Shown: positions 1 through 8,039, numbered from the stretch's first letter. The stretch is 64,000 nucleotides of DNA from Sulfopaludibacter sp035606355 (GCA_035606355.1 DATNFO010000029.1:71475-135474); one strand, 5' to 3'. The notes: a model not told the origin generated them from the sequence alone. Translations and numbers: made by a program.

Positions 1-2
1 TT

Positions 3-1997
3 CGCGATGAGCAGGGGAACGTGCTCCGGTGGGTCGGCACGCATACCGATATCGGCGAGCAGATTCGCACGGAAGAAGCGCTGCGGCGCGGCGAGGAGCG
101 GTTCCGCGCGCTGGTGATGGCGACATCGGAGATTATGTATCGCATGGGCCCGGATTGGACGGAGATGCGCCGCCTGGAGGGTCGCGGATTTCTGGCCGAT
201 TCGATGCAACCGAACCGCACGTGGCTGGAAGAATATATCCCCGGGGATGAACGGGCCCGCGTGCAGGAAGCGATCTCGCGGGCTATCCGGCAAAAGACCA
301 TGTTCGAGCTGGAACATCGGGTGGTGCGCAGGGATGGCACCGCCGGGTGGGCGTTTTCGCGGGCGGTGCCGGTCCTGCGTCCGGACGGCGAGATCGAGGA
401 GTGGTTCGGGGTTGCGAGCGACATCACCGAGCGCAAGGACGCCGAGGCTGCACTGCGGGCGAGCGAGGCTCGCGAGCGCGCACGCAGCGCGGAGTTGCAG
501 GCGGTTCTCGAGGCCGCGCCCGTGGCGCTTTTCGTGGCGCAGGATGCCGAGTGCCGGACGGTGATGGGTAGCCGCATGACTTACGAGATGCTGCGGCTGG
601 AGCCTGGCGCCCACGTTCCGGGATGGTCGCCGCGTTTTCGCGCGATGCGGGACGGCCGCGATATTCCGGCGGAGGAGTTGCCCGTGCACAAAGCCGCGTC
701 GACGGGCCAGGCGGTGCGCAACTACGAATTTGACGTCGTGTTTCAGGACGGCACGAGCCGGCACATGCTGGGCGACGCGGTGCCGCTGTTCGACGATGCG
801 GGCCGGCCGCGTGGGAGTGTCGGCGCGTTCGTCGACATCAGCGAGCGCAAGCGCAATGAAGAGCGGCTGCGACAGACGCAAAAGCTGGAGAGCATCGGGC
901 TGCTGGCGGGCGGGATCGCGCACGATTTCAACAATCTGCTGACCGGAATCATGGGGAACGCGAGCCTGGTGCTGGACGAGGTGCCTCCCGGACCGGCTGA
1001 GCGCATTAAAGAGGTGGTGGCCGCGGCGGAGCGGGCGGCGCATCTCACGAGGCAACTGCTGGCGTATTCGGGCAAGGGTCAGTTTGTGGTGCGCGATCTG
1101 GATGTTTCGCAAGCGGTGCAGGAGATCGGTGACCTGGTGCAGTTTTCGCTTCCGAAGAGCGTGCAGCTTGCCGTGACGGTGGAGAAGCGGCTGCCGCTGG
1201 TGCGCATGGATCCGGGACAATTGCAGCAGATTCTGATGAACCTGGTGATCAACGCGGGCGAGGCGTTGGGGGAAGGGAACCCGGGCCGCATCACGGTGGC
1301 GACGTCGATGCGCGACATCGAGCGGGAATTTGTGGATGCGGCGGGCGGGTTGACGCCGGCGGGCCGCTACGTGTGCGTGGAGATCGGCGATACGGGGAGC
1401 GGCATCGACGCGGAGGCGCGTCCGAAGATTTTCGATCCGTTCTTCACGACAAAGTTCACGGGTCGCGGGCTGGGGCTGGCGGCGGTGGCGGGAATCGTGC
1501 GGAGTTTGAGCGGCGGGATCACGGTGGATACGGCGGTGGGGTACGGGACGACGTTTCGCGTGTTTCTGCCGGCGGCGGAGGCGCGCGGTCAGGAGGCAGA
1601 GGCGCAGGGCGATGTGGCGGGGCGGGCCACGGTGCTGGTGGTGGATGATGAGCGCAGTGTCCGCGACTTCATCGCGGCGGTGTTGCGGAAGCAAGGCTAC
1701 CGGGTACTGACGGCGTCGGACGGTCGCGAGGCGCTGGCGCTGTGCCAGCAACCCGGCACGGAGATCGACGCGGCGGTGTTGGACATCGTGATGCCGCTGA
1801 TGGGCGCGAACGAACTGCTGCCGGCGATGAAGGAACTGCGGCCGAACATGCGGGTGCTGCTGACCAGCGGGTACAGCGAGAGCGAAGCGAGGAGGCTGTG
1901 CGCGGCATATCCGGGGGCGGATTTCATTCAGAAGCCATATACCGCGCAGCAGATTTCGAGGGCGATCACGGAGATGCTGGAGGCGCGGAATTTGTAA
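3..1997 (+). CDS. Hybrid PAS histidine kinase with C-terminal receiver (5' end outside window)
   Basis: The frame is open to the left window edge, so the N-terminus is missing; the first visible residues already belong to the end of a PAS/PAC domain. Counting from the GTG at 21, PAS domains lie at about 20-140 and 155-275. A HisKA domain follows with the phospho-acceptor His301 in GGIAHDFNNLL, then an HATPase domain with a G-box (GDTGSGID) at about 395-515, and a receiver at about 535-650 with Asp588 in VLDIVMP and Lys in FIQKPY. All catalytic residues are present, so this should be an active cytoplasmic sensor kinase. The signal is unknown. tRNA-Phe follows 36 bases downstream. Confidence 0.95.
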   Translation, partial: RDEQGNVLRWVGTHTDIGEQIRTEEALRRGEERFRALVMATSEIMYRMGPDWTEMRRLEGRGFLADSMQPNRTWLEEYIPGDERARVQEAISRAIRQKTMFELEHRVVRRDGTAGWAFSRAVPVLRPDGEIEEWFGVASDITERKDAEAALRASEARERARSAELQAVLEAAPVALFVAQDAECRTVMGSRMTYEMLRLEPGAHVPGWSPRFRAMRDGRDIPAEELPVHKAASTGQAVRNYEFDVVFQDGTSRHMLGDAVPLFDDAGRPRGSVGAFVDISERKRNEERLRQTQKLESIGLLAGGIAHDFNNLLTGIMGNASLVLDEVPPGPAERIKEVVAAAERAAHLTRQLLAYSGKGQFVVRDLDVSQAVQEIGDLVQFSLPKSVQLAVTVEKRLPLVRMDPGQLQQILMNLVINAGEALGEGNPGRITVATSMRDIEREFVDAAGGLTPAGRYVCVEIGDTGSGIDAEARPKIFDPFFTTKFTGRGLGLAAVAGIVRSLSGGITVDTAVGYGTTFRVFLPAAEARGQEAEAQGDVAGRATVLVVDDERSVRDFIAAVLRKQGYRVLTASDGREALALCQQPGTEIDAAVLDIVMPLMGANELLPAMKELRPNMRVLLTSGYSESEARRLCAAYPGADFIQKPYTAQQISRAITEMLEARNL

Positions 1998-2033
1998 CCG
2001 GCGAGGGGGATCTGGTAAACTGAGGATTCCCTA

Positions 2034-2109
2034 GGCCAGGTAGCTCAGCTGGTAGAGCGCAGCCCTGAAAAGGCTGGCGTCGGCGGTTCGATTCCGTCCC
2101 TGGCCACCA
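2034..2109 (+). tRNA. tRNA-Phe (GAA)
   Basis: A 76-base cloverleaf: acceptor GGCCAGG pairs with CCTGGCC, the D arm reads GCTCAGCTGGTAGAGC, the anticodon stem CAGCC/GGCTG closes the loop CTGAAAA (anticodon GAA), the T loop is TTCGATT, and CCA is encoded. Accessory and decayed genes begin just downstream, but I found no repeat of the tRNA 3' end that would mark an attachment site. Confidence 0.97.
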
Positions 2110-2323
2110 CTTCAAAACAAAGCACTTAACCTCAAATCCAGCCGTTCGAAAAATCGCTCAGATTTCGAACTGCGTCCAAGCGGCGTCCAAGTGACGTCCG
2201 AACCCAAGATCCATGGGTAGAAGCGTCTTCGAAGGAGTGCTGGATCCCTCGTGGTAGGCATGGGGGGATTGTTTCGGAGCGTTGTTGCCTCCTCCGTCCG
2301 CGAGCCACCACCGGGCCGGTCGC

Positions 2324-2593
2324 TCAGTTCAGAACAACTCGTGCGCCTTGCGATTCCAGAGACGATTTGACGTTCTGGAGAATCCTCTGGCGCTCGGACT
2401 GATCGATCAGTTCGCCATTGCTGTCGTCCCAAGCCACCATAGAAGCAACATATATCTCGAATCCGTCAGCCAACATCTCCCCAGCTATCGTCATCTTCCG
2501 CCCGTTCTCCCAATAGATGACGGCGCTACGGTTGGCGATACCAGCCCACGGACCCTTCTTTCCAAGCAGGACCCGTATCCACTTCGTTAGCAT
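2324..2593 (-). CDS. Hypothetical protein, 89 aa
   Basis: An 89-residue soluble protein. The ATG at 2593 is preferred because GAGGG lies about 10 bases upstream; an in-frame ATG at 2632 would add 13 residues. The N-terminus is amphipathic (MLTKWIRVLLGKKG). The rest carries acidic and aromatic stretches such as VIYWENGRKMTI and AWDDSNGELI. I recognise no domain. It sits 46 bases downstream of the brnA-like gene on the same strand, so it could be the third gene of that transcript or an unrelated accessory gene. Confidence 0.6.
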   Translation of the reverse strand: MLTKWIRVLLGKKGPWAGIANRSAVIYWENGRKMTIAGEMLADGFEIYVASMVAWDDSNGELIDQSERQRILQNVKSSLESQGARVVLN

Positions 2594-2639
2594 CGTGAGA
2601 AAACCCTCTATGTTAATCCCGGTGGCTGGCATCGGCGAA

Positions 2640-2909
2640 TTACGCGGCGTTGAATTTTAGTTCCTCACGGATAATCCGTCGGAGGGCATCTTCGAAGCGT
2701 GGCGCTTTGCCATCCAGGTATTCCCGTAACGCCGCGTTGATGAGTGTCTGATATCCGGTGCCGCCGCCCGATGCCTCCGCCATCTGCAAGAACCGAGCCA
2801 CGATGTCCTGATCGAGCCGGATGGTGATGCGGACCTTGCCTTCCGGCTCAGGTTCAGCCTGGACGACCTTGCCCCGTTTTCCTTTGCTGAAATCGTATCG
2901 GTCTTTCAT
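2640..2909 (-). CDS. brnA: BrnA-type antitoxin (ribbon-helix-helix)
   Basis: An 89-aa protein with the BrnA signature MKDRYDFSKGKRGKVV at its N-terminus, then a CopG/ribbon-helix-helix core (VRITIRLDQDIVARF) and the helix GGTGYQTLINAALREYL. In the family, BrnA binds and neutralises the RNase BrnT and represses the brnTA promoter. The frame is intact and its ATG overlaps the end of the brnT-derived sequence (ATGA), the usual brnT-brnA order. The partner toxin is broken, so this antitoxin is probably orphaned or acts only as a repressor. Confidence 0.9.
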   Translation of the reverse strand: MKDRYDFSKGKRGKVVQAEPEPEGKVRITIRLDQDIVARFLQMAEASGGGTGYQTLINAALREYLDGKAPRFEDALRRIIREELKFNAA

Positions 2910-3174
2910 CGTTCTGCCTCGTATTGCTCGCGCTCATGTGCTTCGGCGGGACGCGCCGAGATGATGCGGATGTTCTCGCCACGCTAAGTGTAGACGACCA
3001 CGAGCAAGCGGCCTTTTGCGCCCATCCCAAGAGTCACAAATGCGGAGCGGATTCGTCATCCGTAATTGTGATGGCGTACGGGTTGTAGAAAACTGGAATC
3101 GCTTCAGGCATGCGGACGCCGTGCTTGCGGAAGTTGATCCCGGCTTTGCTCGCGTCATCCCACTCGAAGCCCAC
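2906..3174 (-). pseudogene. brnT: BrnT toxin pseudogene (frameshift plus internal stop)
   Basis: From a GTG at 3174 the frame reads VGFEWDDASKAGINFRKHGV, typical of a BrnT N-terminus, and continues to a TGA after ESAPHL. The homology resumes in the next frame as FVTLGMGAKGRLLVVVYT, is cut by a TAG, then continues RGENIRIISARPAEAHEREQ and ends on the TGA overlapping brnA. The total length is 269 bases, one short of a multiple of three. That fits a single-base deletion plus one nonsense change. BrnT is normally a ribonuclease of about 90 aa; this copy cannot be made whole. Confidence 0.85.
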
Positions 3175-3180
3175 AGCTCA

Positions 3181-3209
3181 AGTGTACGTACCTTTTGTGC
3201 ATACGTCAA
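3181..3209 (-). promoter_or_regulatory. Putative brnTA promoter and operator
   Basis: On the minus strand TTGACG (3204-3209) and TACACT (3181-3186) are separated by 17 bases, a near-consensus sigma-70 promoter. The -10 ends only 6 bases before the GTG start of brnT, so the transcript would be leaderless. An 8-base perfect palindrome GTACGTAC (3184-3191) overlaps the -10 and is a candidate BrnA operator. The promoter looks intact although the toxin is broken. Confidence 0.55.
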
Positions 3210-3289
3210 TCCTGGCGGTGCGGGGAGATGTGGGGGCATGTGGGGCGATTGCGGGAACGCGGGTGTCTTGCTCATCCAATGCCGAAGAG

Positions 3290-3575
3290 TCGATTCCGTC
3301 CACAACGTTCGCGCCTGAGTTCGTGGCGGCGTCGATTACCTTTCCGGCGAGCGATGGGTCCGGCACGCGCACTTCGATGGTGTTATTCGCAATGTACCGG
3401 CTGTTATAACTCTTCGTGACCGAGTAGTTCGCCGTCCGGAGATCGGCGTCATGCCCGAGCGCTCACGGGCGCGCTCCGCCGATCCGGCTGTCGTAACGAC
3501 GGGGACGCGAACCCGCGATCGGCCTGCCTGCACCGATACTGTTGCTTCGCCCGATGCTTTCACGACGGTCGGCCG
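3290..3575 (-). pseudogene. SIMPL-domain (DUF541) protein relic
   Basis: Two fragments of one protein lie in different frames on the minus strand. The first (about 3470-3575) reads KASGEATVSVQAGRSRVRV, like the start of a SIMPL domain. The second (about 3290-3440) reads DADLRTANYSVTKSYNSRYI and then IEVRVPDPSLAGKVIDAATN and GANVVDGI. A SIMPL domain is normally near 200 residues. Here the middle and the C-terminus are missing, so there is at least one frameshift and internal loss. No function can remain. Confidence 0.6.
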
Positions 3576-3632
3576 CGGCTGGTAGTCCTGCGCATCGCCT
3601 CAGCATACTCGAACGCGCCAGTTAGCTGCTTC

Positions 3633-4360
3633 TCACGGCGTCCACACTCCCACCACGCAGCAGGCGGCGCAGAGCGCGGACCAGGTCGCCGCAAGAGCGC
3701 CTGGTCTGCGATGCAGAAATGTCACCCAGACGAAATGGGCCGGCAAGAACGTCAGCAACGCCAGGAGCGCGACCGAACAGCAAGCCGATCCCATAACCGC
3801 CGCCAACGGAAGCGACACAACCACAAAGTATGAAGCCGCCTGCACGAGCCACGCCGCCGCAAACGCCGATCCCGCGAAGAGCGACAACCAACGGCAGACT
3901 GCCTCCTCCCGTGCGGCCTCGCCCACGGATCGTCGACTGAGGAACGCGCCAGCGATTCCCGCGCCGCCGGTCGCACTGCACGTTCGCAATCGATTCATCA
4001 ACTCCAGCCGCCCGCAGTCCATCTCGCCGCGAAACTCTTCGACGCGCGAATCCAGGTATCCAGGTACCGGAAGCACCACAAGCTGAAGAGTCCGGCCAAT
4101 AGTCCAAATGCCAGCGGGTAAATCGCGACCCCCAGGGACGCCGCCGTGGCAGCCATACACGTGGACCTCTCCCCGCCGCATCCCTGGAACGCGCCCGGAA
4201 TCGAAATCACGGTACCGAAGATCCCGAGCCACGGTGCGATGCGCGCGAGGATCGCCAGCGTGTCGAGCCCTTCTCTCATCTCGGCCGCAACCTTACTGAT
4301 GGACCGTTCGCACGCGCGGCCGGCGGCTCCGATGATCTGGGATTTCGGGGAGCAATCCAC
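3633..4360 (-). pseudogene. ExbB/TolQ/MotA-like proton-channel pseudogene
   Basis: The first part (down to about 4055) reads MREGLDTLAILARIAPWLGI then FGTVISIPGAF, the hallmark MotA/TolQ/ExbB membrane region, followed by AATAASLGVAIYPLAFGLLAG. The frame then shifts, and the second frame gives YLDSRVEEFRGEMDCGRLEL and three further hydrophobic segments to the stop at 3633. The shift coincides with an exact 8-base tandem duplication, TCCAGGTA twice at 4051-4066; removing one copy restores one frame. An in-frame stop lies just upstream of the start region, so the N-terminus is also missing. ExbB/TolQ proteins normally energise TonB or Tol systems; no ExbD/TolR partner is nearby. Confidence 0.7.
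4051..4066. repeat. 8-bp exact tandem duplication causing a frameshift
   Basis: TCCAGGTA occurs twice back to back (4051-4058 and 4059-4066) inside the ExbB-like gene. Deleting one unit joins RYLD directly to SRVEEF in one reading frame. This is the likely inactivating event, or an assembly artefact. Confidence 0.85.
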
Positions 4361-4418
4361 AATAGCTTTCGACGCCGCTCACCGGTCCCTTGTGCCTTAC
4401 TTCTTCCAGCCCTCAGCC

Positions 4419-4664
4419 TTACGCGACCGCCCGTGAGTATATGAACAGCAGGATCAGAGCTCCCACCAGCGCCATGAACCAGCCCGCCGGATGGCCTTCC
4501 CGGTACATGCCCGTCAGCCGGCCGATCAGGCCGCCCAGCCACGCGCCGACCAAGCCCAGAACCATGGTCAGAATGAGGCCCATATGCTGCCCGCCGGGCA
4601 TGATGGCGCGAGCCAGCAAACCGATGATCAGCCCGAAAATCGCGTGTCCGATCATGTGGAACAT
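4419..4664 (-). CDS. GlsB/YeaQ/YmgE family membrane protein
   Basis: An 81-aa inner-membrane protein with three hydrophobic segments (about 4-20, 28-47, 59-80) and the family glycine pattern LIIGLLARAIMPGGQHMGL and GLVGAWLGGLIG. The family (transglycosylase-associated protein) is linked to stress responses, but its biochemical role is not established. GGAGAG lies just before the ATG. It is divergent from ssb. Confidence 0.93.
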   Translation of the reverse strand: MFHMIGHAIFGLIIGLLARAIMPGGQHMGLILTMVLGLVGAWLGGLIGRLTGMYREGHPAGWFMALVGALILLFIYSRAVA

Positions 4665-4794
4665 CTGTCGCTCTCCTTTCGCGGTGTGCTTTCCCGTTCT
4701 CTCAATGACGCTCCGCCGCGCGCCCGCCTACGCGGACTGAGCCGATTATAGCCGCCGTTCGCGTCCGCCGCGGTGTGCTACAGTTCTTTCTAAG

Positions 4795-5292
4795 ATGGCA
4801 TCCCGAAGCGTCAATAAAGTCATTCTGCTGGGCCATCTCGGCAAGGACGCCGAGACGAAGTTCACGCCGAGCGGCGTAGCCCGTTCCACGTTCAGTATCG
4901 CCACCAGCCGCCGCTGGAAAGACCAGCAATCCGGCGAGTGGAAGGAAGAAACCGACTGGCACAATATCGTGCTCTGGCGCGCCGAGAACCTCAGCAGTTA
5001 TCTGCTGAAAGGCAAGCAGGTCTACGTCGAAGGGCGCCTGCAAACGCGTAGTTGGGAAGACAAGGACGGACAGAAGCGGTACTCCACGGAAGTGGTTGCC
5101 GATGATGTGATCCTCCTCGGCGGTCGCGGCGAAGGCGGCGGCGGAGGGCAGGGCGGCGGCGATTACGAACGCTCCAGCGACCGGCCGGTCTCGATGCCGC
5201 GTTCCGCGCAGCAGCGCCCGCAGCCGGCGGCCAGCGCCGCGCCGCCCGACGACTTCAGCCAGGGCGTCAACGACGACGACGTTCCTTTCTAA
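4795..5292 (+). CDS. ssb: Single-stranded DNA-binding protein
   Basis: A 165-aa SSB. The OB fold covers about residues 1-110 and includes the typical start SVNKVILLGHLGKDAE and the segment VYVEGRLQTRSWEDKDGQ. A Gly/Pro/Gln-rich linker follows, and the protein ends in the acidic tip DDDVPF that binds replication and repair partners. Length and layout are normal for a housekeeping SSB. It coats ssDNA during replication, recombination and repair. The neighbouring genes are unrelated. Confidence 0.97.
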   Translation: MASRSVNKVILLGHLGKDAETKFTPSGVARSTFSIATSRRWKDQQSGEWKEETDWHNIVLWRAENLSSYLLKGKQVYVEGRLQTRSWEDKDGQKRYSTEVVADDVILLGGRGEGGGGGQGGGDYERSSDRPVSMPRSAQQRPQPAASAAPPDDFSQGVNDDDVPF

Positions 5293-5332
5293 ACGTTTGC
5301 ACCCGCTCGTCCGGCGAAGCTAAATTCGAAGT

Positions 5333-5398
5333 ATGAGCCGTCAGAAGCAGGCAGACTGGGCCGAAGCCAGGCGCCGCTGCCGAAAGAACTTGGCTCAA
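5333..5398 (+). pseudogene. 5' remnant of a small conserved protein
   Basis: The first 20 or so codons (MSRQKQADWAEARRRCRKN) look like the start of a short conserved hypothetical family I recognise from memory, about 60 aa long. After residue 19 the reading turns into unrelated sequence leading to the AbiE promoter region. This suggests that the 5' end survived when the defence operon arrived. Low certainty, because it rests on recall of one family. Confidence 0.35.
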
Positions 5399-5449
5399 TC
5401 GCGGCATCGGCACCAGGGAGGTGCGACGGGCTGCCTGGATACAGTTAAG

Positions 5450-5468
5450 TACAAGAAAGTTGTAGTAT
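5450..5468 (+). promoter_or_regulatory. Candidate AbiE promoter/operator
   Basis: An inverted repeat TACAA-GAAAG-TTGTA (5450-5464) overlaps a possible -10 TAGTAT (5463-5468) that ends 6 bases before the AbiEi start codon. AbiEi antitoxins are known to repress their own promoter by binding inverted repeats. No convincing -35 box is seen. Confidence 0.35.
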
Positions 5469-5474
5469 TGTGTT

Positions 5475-6086
5475 ATGGCCCAGTCTCACCGCGAGGCGTC
5501 CCGGCGGCTCTTCGAGGTCGCCGAGCAGCAGCAGGGCTTCTTCACAACGAAGCAGGCTAAGGCGGCTGGATTTGCCGAAAACACCCATCCCTACCACGTC
5601 CAGGTTGGAAACTGGATCCGTGAGCATCGCGGGATCTATCGACTCGCTCTGTTTCCTGTTACTGATCGGCCCGATCTCGTCCTTTGGGCACTCTGGTCTC
5701 GGAACCGCGATGACGAGGTAGAAGGAGTCTACAGCCACCACACGGCGCTAAGTCTTTACGATCTGTCGGATCTGAATCCGGCAAAGCTCCACATGACCGT
5801 TCCGATGGATTTCCGGCGCAACAGCGAAATTCCCGGAATACTCGTCCTGCATTACGCCGATCTCTCCGAGAGCGACGTACAGTCCGCTCAGGGCTTCAAG
5901 TTCACTCGGCCTCTGCGCACGATTCTCGATCTGATTGAGGCGGGTACAGTAGAGCGACGTTTTATTCTCCAGGCGGTGACGCAAGCCCTGGACCGAGGCC
6001 TAATCACTCGCCAACAGATTTGCAACGCGTCAATGAGTGGACCTGCCCGCAAGATGGTAGACGAAGCACTGCGACGAGCCGCATAA
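5475..6086 (+). CDS. abiEi: AbiEi-family antitoxin of a type IV toxin-antitoxin system
   Basis: A 203-aa protein with an N-terminal winged helix-turn-helix (about residues 8-60, EQQQGFFTTKQAKAAGF, then the wing WIREHRGIYRLAL) and the C-terminal AbiEi domain (SHHTALSLYDLSD, FTRPLRTILDLIEAG). In the family this protein represses its own operon and counteracts the AbiEii nucleotidyltransferase. Its TAA overlaps the ATG of the next gene by one base (TAATG), which indicates translational coupling. It is the first gene of a three-gene defence operon. Confidence 0.92.
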   Translation: MAQSHREASRRLFEVAEQQQGFFTTKQAKAAGFAENTHPYHVQVGNWIREHRGIYRLALFPVTDRPDLVLWALWSRNRDDEVEGVYSHHTALSLYDLSDLNPAKLHMTVPMDFRRNSEIPGILVLHYADLSESDVQSAQGFKFTRPLRTILDLIEAGTVERRFILQAVTQALDRGLITRQQICNASMSGPARKMVDEALRRAA

Positions 6087-6958
6087 TGGCGTCTCTCCAA
6101 ACGTATACGAGCGCCAGGGCCTTCCGAACGGCGCTGGAAGAACGCCTGAAGCGAACATCCATCACGGAGCAGACTGATCTCAACCGTCTCCGGCGACAGG
6201 TGTCATTTGACCGGATGCTGGCACGGCTGTTTCGTGAGGAATCACCGCCCTGGGTGTTGAAGGGCGGCTATGCGCTGGAGCTACGATTCAAGGATGCTCG
6301 ATCGACGGTGGATATCGACCTTACGGTGCAGCGAGTCACGGCCATGGTCGGCGACCAGAACCAGATCATACGGGAGATGCTGCAGAGCGCAGCAGACGCG
6401 CCACTCGGCGACTGGTTCGAATTTATGGTCGGGCCGGCGTCGATGGACTTGACCGCCGCGCCGTATGGTGGCGCCCGTTATTCCGTCGAAGCGCGGATGG
6501 ACGAACGGACCTTCGCCCGATTTCACGTGGACGCGGCCATTGGTGACGTGGTAATACGGCCTCTGGAAACCATCATGTGCACGGACTGGCTGGGATTTGC
6601 CGGTATCGAATCGTCGCGTGTCCTGATGATCGCTCGCGAACAGCAGTTCGCCGAGAAGATCCATGCCTACACGCTCCCGCGGAACGCGGTGAACAGCAGG
6701 GTGAAGGACTTGGTGGACATGGCTCTTCTGATCGGGTCAGGTGAGCTGGATCAGCGTCGCATTCTGGAAGCTCTGCTTCTGACCTTCGAGAGAAGAGGGA
6801 CACACGATTTGGCCGGCTTGATTGCACCGCCAGCAGATTGGCAGATCCCGTTTAAAGCCCTGGCCGAGGAATGCGGTCTCGCAACAGATATCGCGGCGGT
6901 GTTTGCCGGGGTTCGGGAGTTCGTCGAAGAGGTGCTGGCACAGCGCACAGAAAAGTGA
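6086..6958 (+). CDS. abiEii: AbiEii-family nucleotidyltransferase toxin
   Basis: A 290-aa protein. The ATG at 6086 is chosen because it overlaps the antitoxin stop; the open frame upstream shows no homology. The N-terminus carries the DUF1814/AbiEii nucleotidyltransferase motif (WVLKGGYALELRF, then ARSTVDIDLTV, with the DxD pair of the polymerase-beta fold). The C-terminal half has KIHAYTLPR and SRVKDLVDMALLI, also typical. AbiEii enzymes modify tRNA acceptor ends with nucleotides and halt growth, giving abortive infection. The frame is intact. The next gene starts 7 bases downstream. Confidence 0.92.
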   Translation: MASLQTYTSARAFRTALEERLKRTSITEQTDLNRLRRQVSFDRMLARLFREESPPWVLKGGYALELRFKDARSTVDIDLTVQRVTAMVGDQNQIIREMLQSAADAPLGDWFEFMVGPASMDLTAAPYGGARYSVEARMDERTFARFHVDAAIGDVVIRPLETIMCTDWLGFAGIESSRVLMIAREQQFAEKIHAYTLPRNAVNSRVKDLVDMALLIGSGELDQRRILEALLLTFERRGTHDLAGLIAPPADWQIPFKALAEECGLATDIAAVFAGVREFVEEVLAQRTEK

Positions 6959-6965
6959 ACGCGGT

Positions 6966-8039
6966 ATGACCGAGAACGGCTCAGACTCTCTTCCATTCCA
7001 ACCTCCAGAGCAGGAAAATATTCGTCTCCGCGAGGAGAATGCTCGCCTGCGGCGGCTTCTGGCGGTTCACAGCATTCCGATTCCGCAGCTTCCGGCAGAG
7101 AATCCACGTCCAACCAAAACCGTCGAGCCGTCGCCACGGGTGGACAAGGAGGAGCGCGCCAGACAAAGGATCGCGCTGTTTCGCAGCCTGTTTCGCGGGA
7201 GAGAAGATGTGTACGCTCGACGATGGGAGAATGCTGATGGCCGCCACGGATACATGCCGGCGGTCGTAAAAGACTGGAAGGCCATCAACAAAAGCCGTCC
7301 GGAGGATCGAAAGAAAGTCGACCAGAAGACCCGGAAGTTCCTTCCCCTCACCGACGCCATCATCGAGGATCATCTCTTGGGCAACGAAACCATCGGCGTG
7401 TACGCTCTCTTGCCAGATGAAACCTGCTGGTTTCTTGCGGCAGACTTCGACAAGACGACTTGGGAGTATGACTCCCTCGCTTTCCTCGAGACGTGCCAGG
7501 AATTGAACGTGCCGGCCGCCTTGGAACGTTCTCGTTCGGGAAAAGGCGGCCACATTTGGATCTTCTTTGAGCGTGCGCTGCCGGCGATCACCGCGCGCAA
7601 ACTCGGATGTGTGCTGCTCACGCGGACCATGGAGCGCAGGCATCAGGTCGGACTGGATTCCTACGATCGCTTCTTCCCCAACCAGGACACGATGCCCAAG
7701 GGAGGCCTCGGGAACCTGATTGCACTGCCGTTACAGCGAGCGCCGGGCAAGCAGGACAACAGCGTATTCATTGACCACGACTTCCACCCGCACCCGGACC
7801 AGTGGCAGTTCCTTTCGACAATCCGACGAATGCCGGTCGACGCCGCGACGGAGATCGTCGCGGAAGCTCAGCGCAAAGGCGACCTGATCGGTGTCAGGAT
7901 GAGCATCGCCGACGATGAGGAGGCACAAGACCCCTGGACTTTGCCCCCTTTCCCGCAAACGGAAGGAGCGGCCGATCGAAGGCCCGCTGCCAAAGACCGT
8001 TCAGATTGTCCGCGCGAATCTTGTTTACGTGGAGAGTAA
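6966..8039 (+). CDS. TOTE-type archaeo-eukaryotic primase part of a primase/helicase (N-terminal half)
   Basis: Starts at the ATG at 6966, 7 bases after abiEii. A short coiled coil (ENIRLREENARLRRLL) leads into an archaeo-eukaryotic primase domain of the TOTE conflict-system type. Catalytic motifs are visible: FLAADFDKTTW (metal-binding DxD), SGKGGHIWIFF (the sxH motif) and LDSYDRFFPNQDTMPKGG. The homology runs to DPWTLPP at about 7948 and then jumps to the +1 frame, which carries the helicase half (7915-9444). In relatives both halves are one protein of about 800 aa. The residues after PWTLPP here are out of frame. Removing one base in the run CCCCCTTTCCC (7944-7954) restores fusion. Confidence 0.85.
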   Translation: MTENGSDSLPFQPPEQENIRLREENARLRRLLAVHSIPIPQLPAENPRPTKTVEPSPRVDKEERARQRIALFRSLFRGREDVYARRWENADGRHGYMPAVVKDWKAINKSRPEDRKKVDQKTRKFLPLTDAIIEDHLLGNETIGVYALLPDETCWFLAADFDKTTWEYDSLAFLETCQELNVPAALERSRSGKGGHIWIFFERALPAITARKLGCVLLTRTMERRHQVGLDSYDRFFPNQDTMPKGGLGNLIALPLQRAPGKQDNSVFIDHDFHPHPDQWQFLSTIRRMPVDAATEIVAEAQRKGDLIGVRMSIADDEEAQDPWTLPPFPQTEGAADRRPAAKDRSDCPRESCLRGE

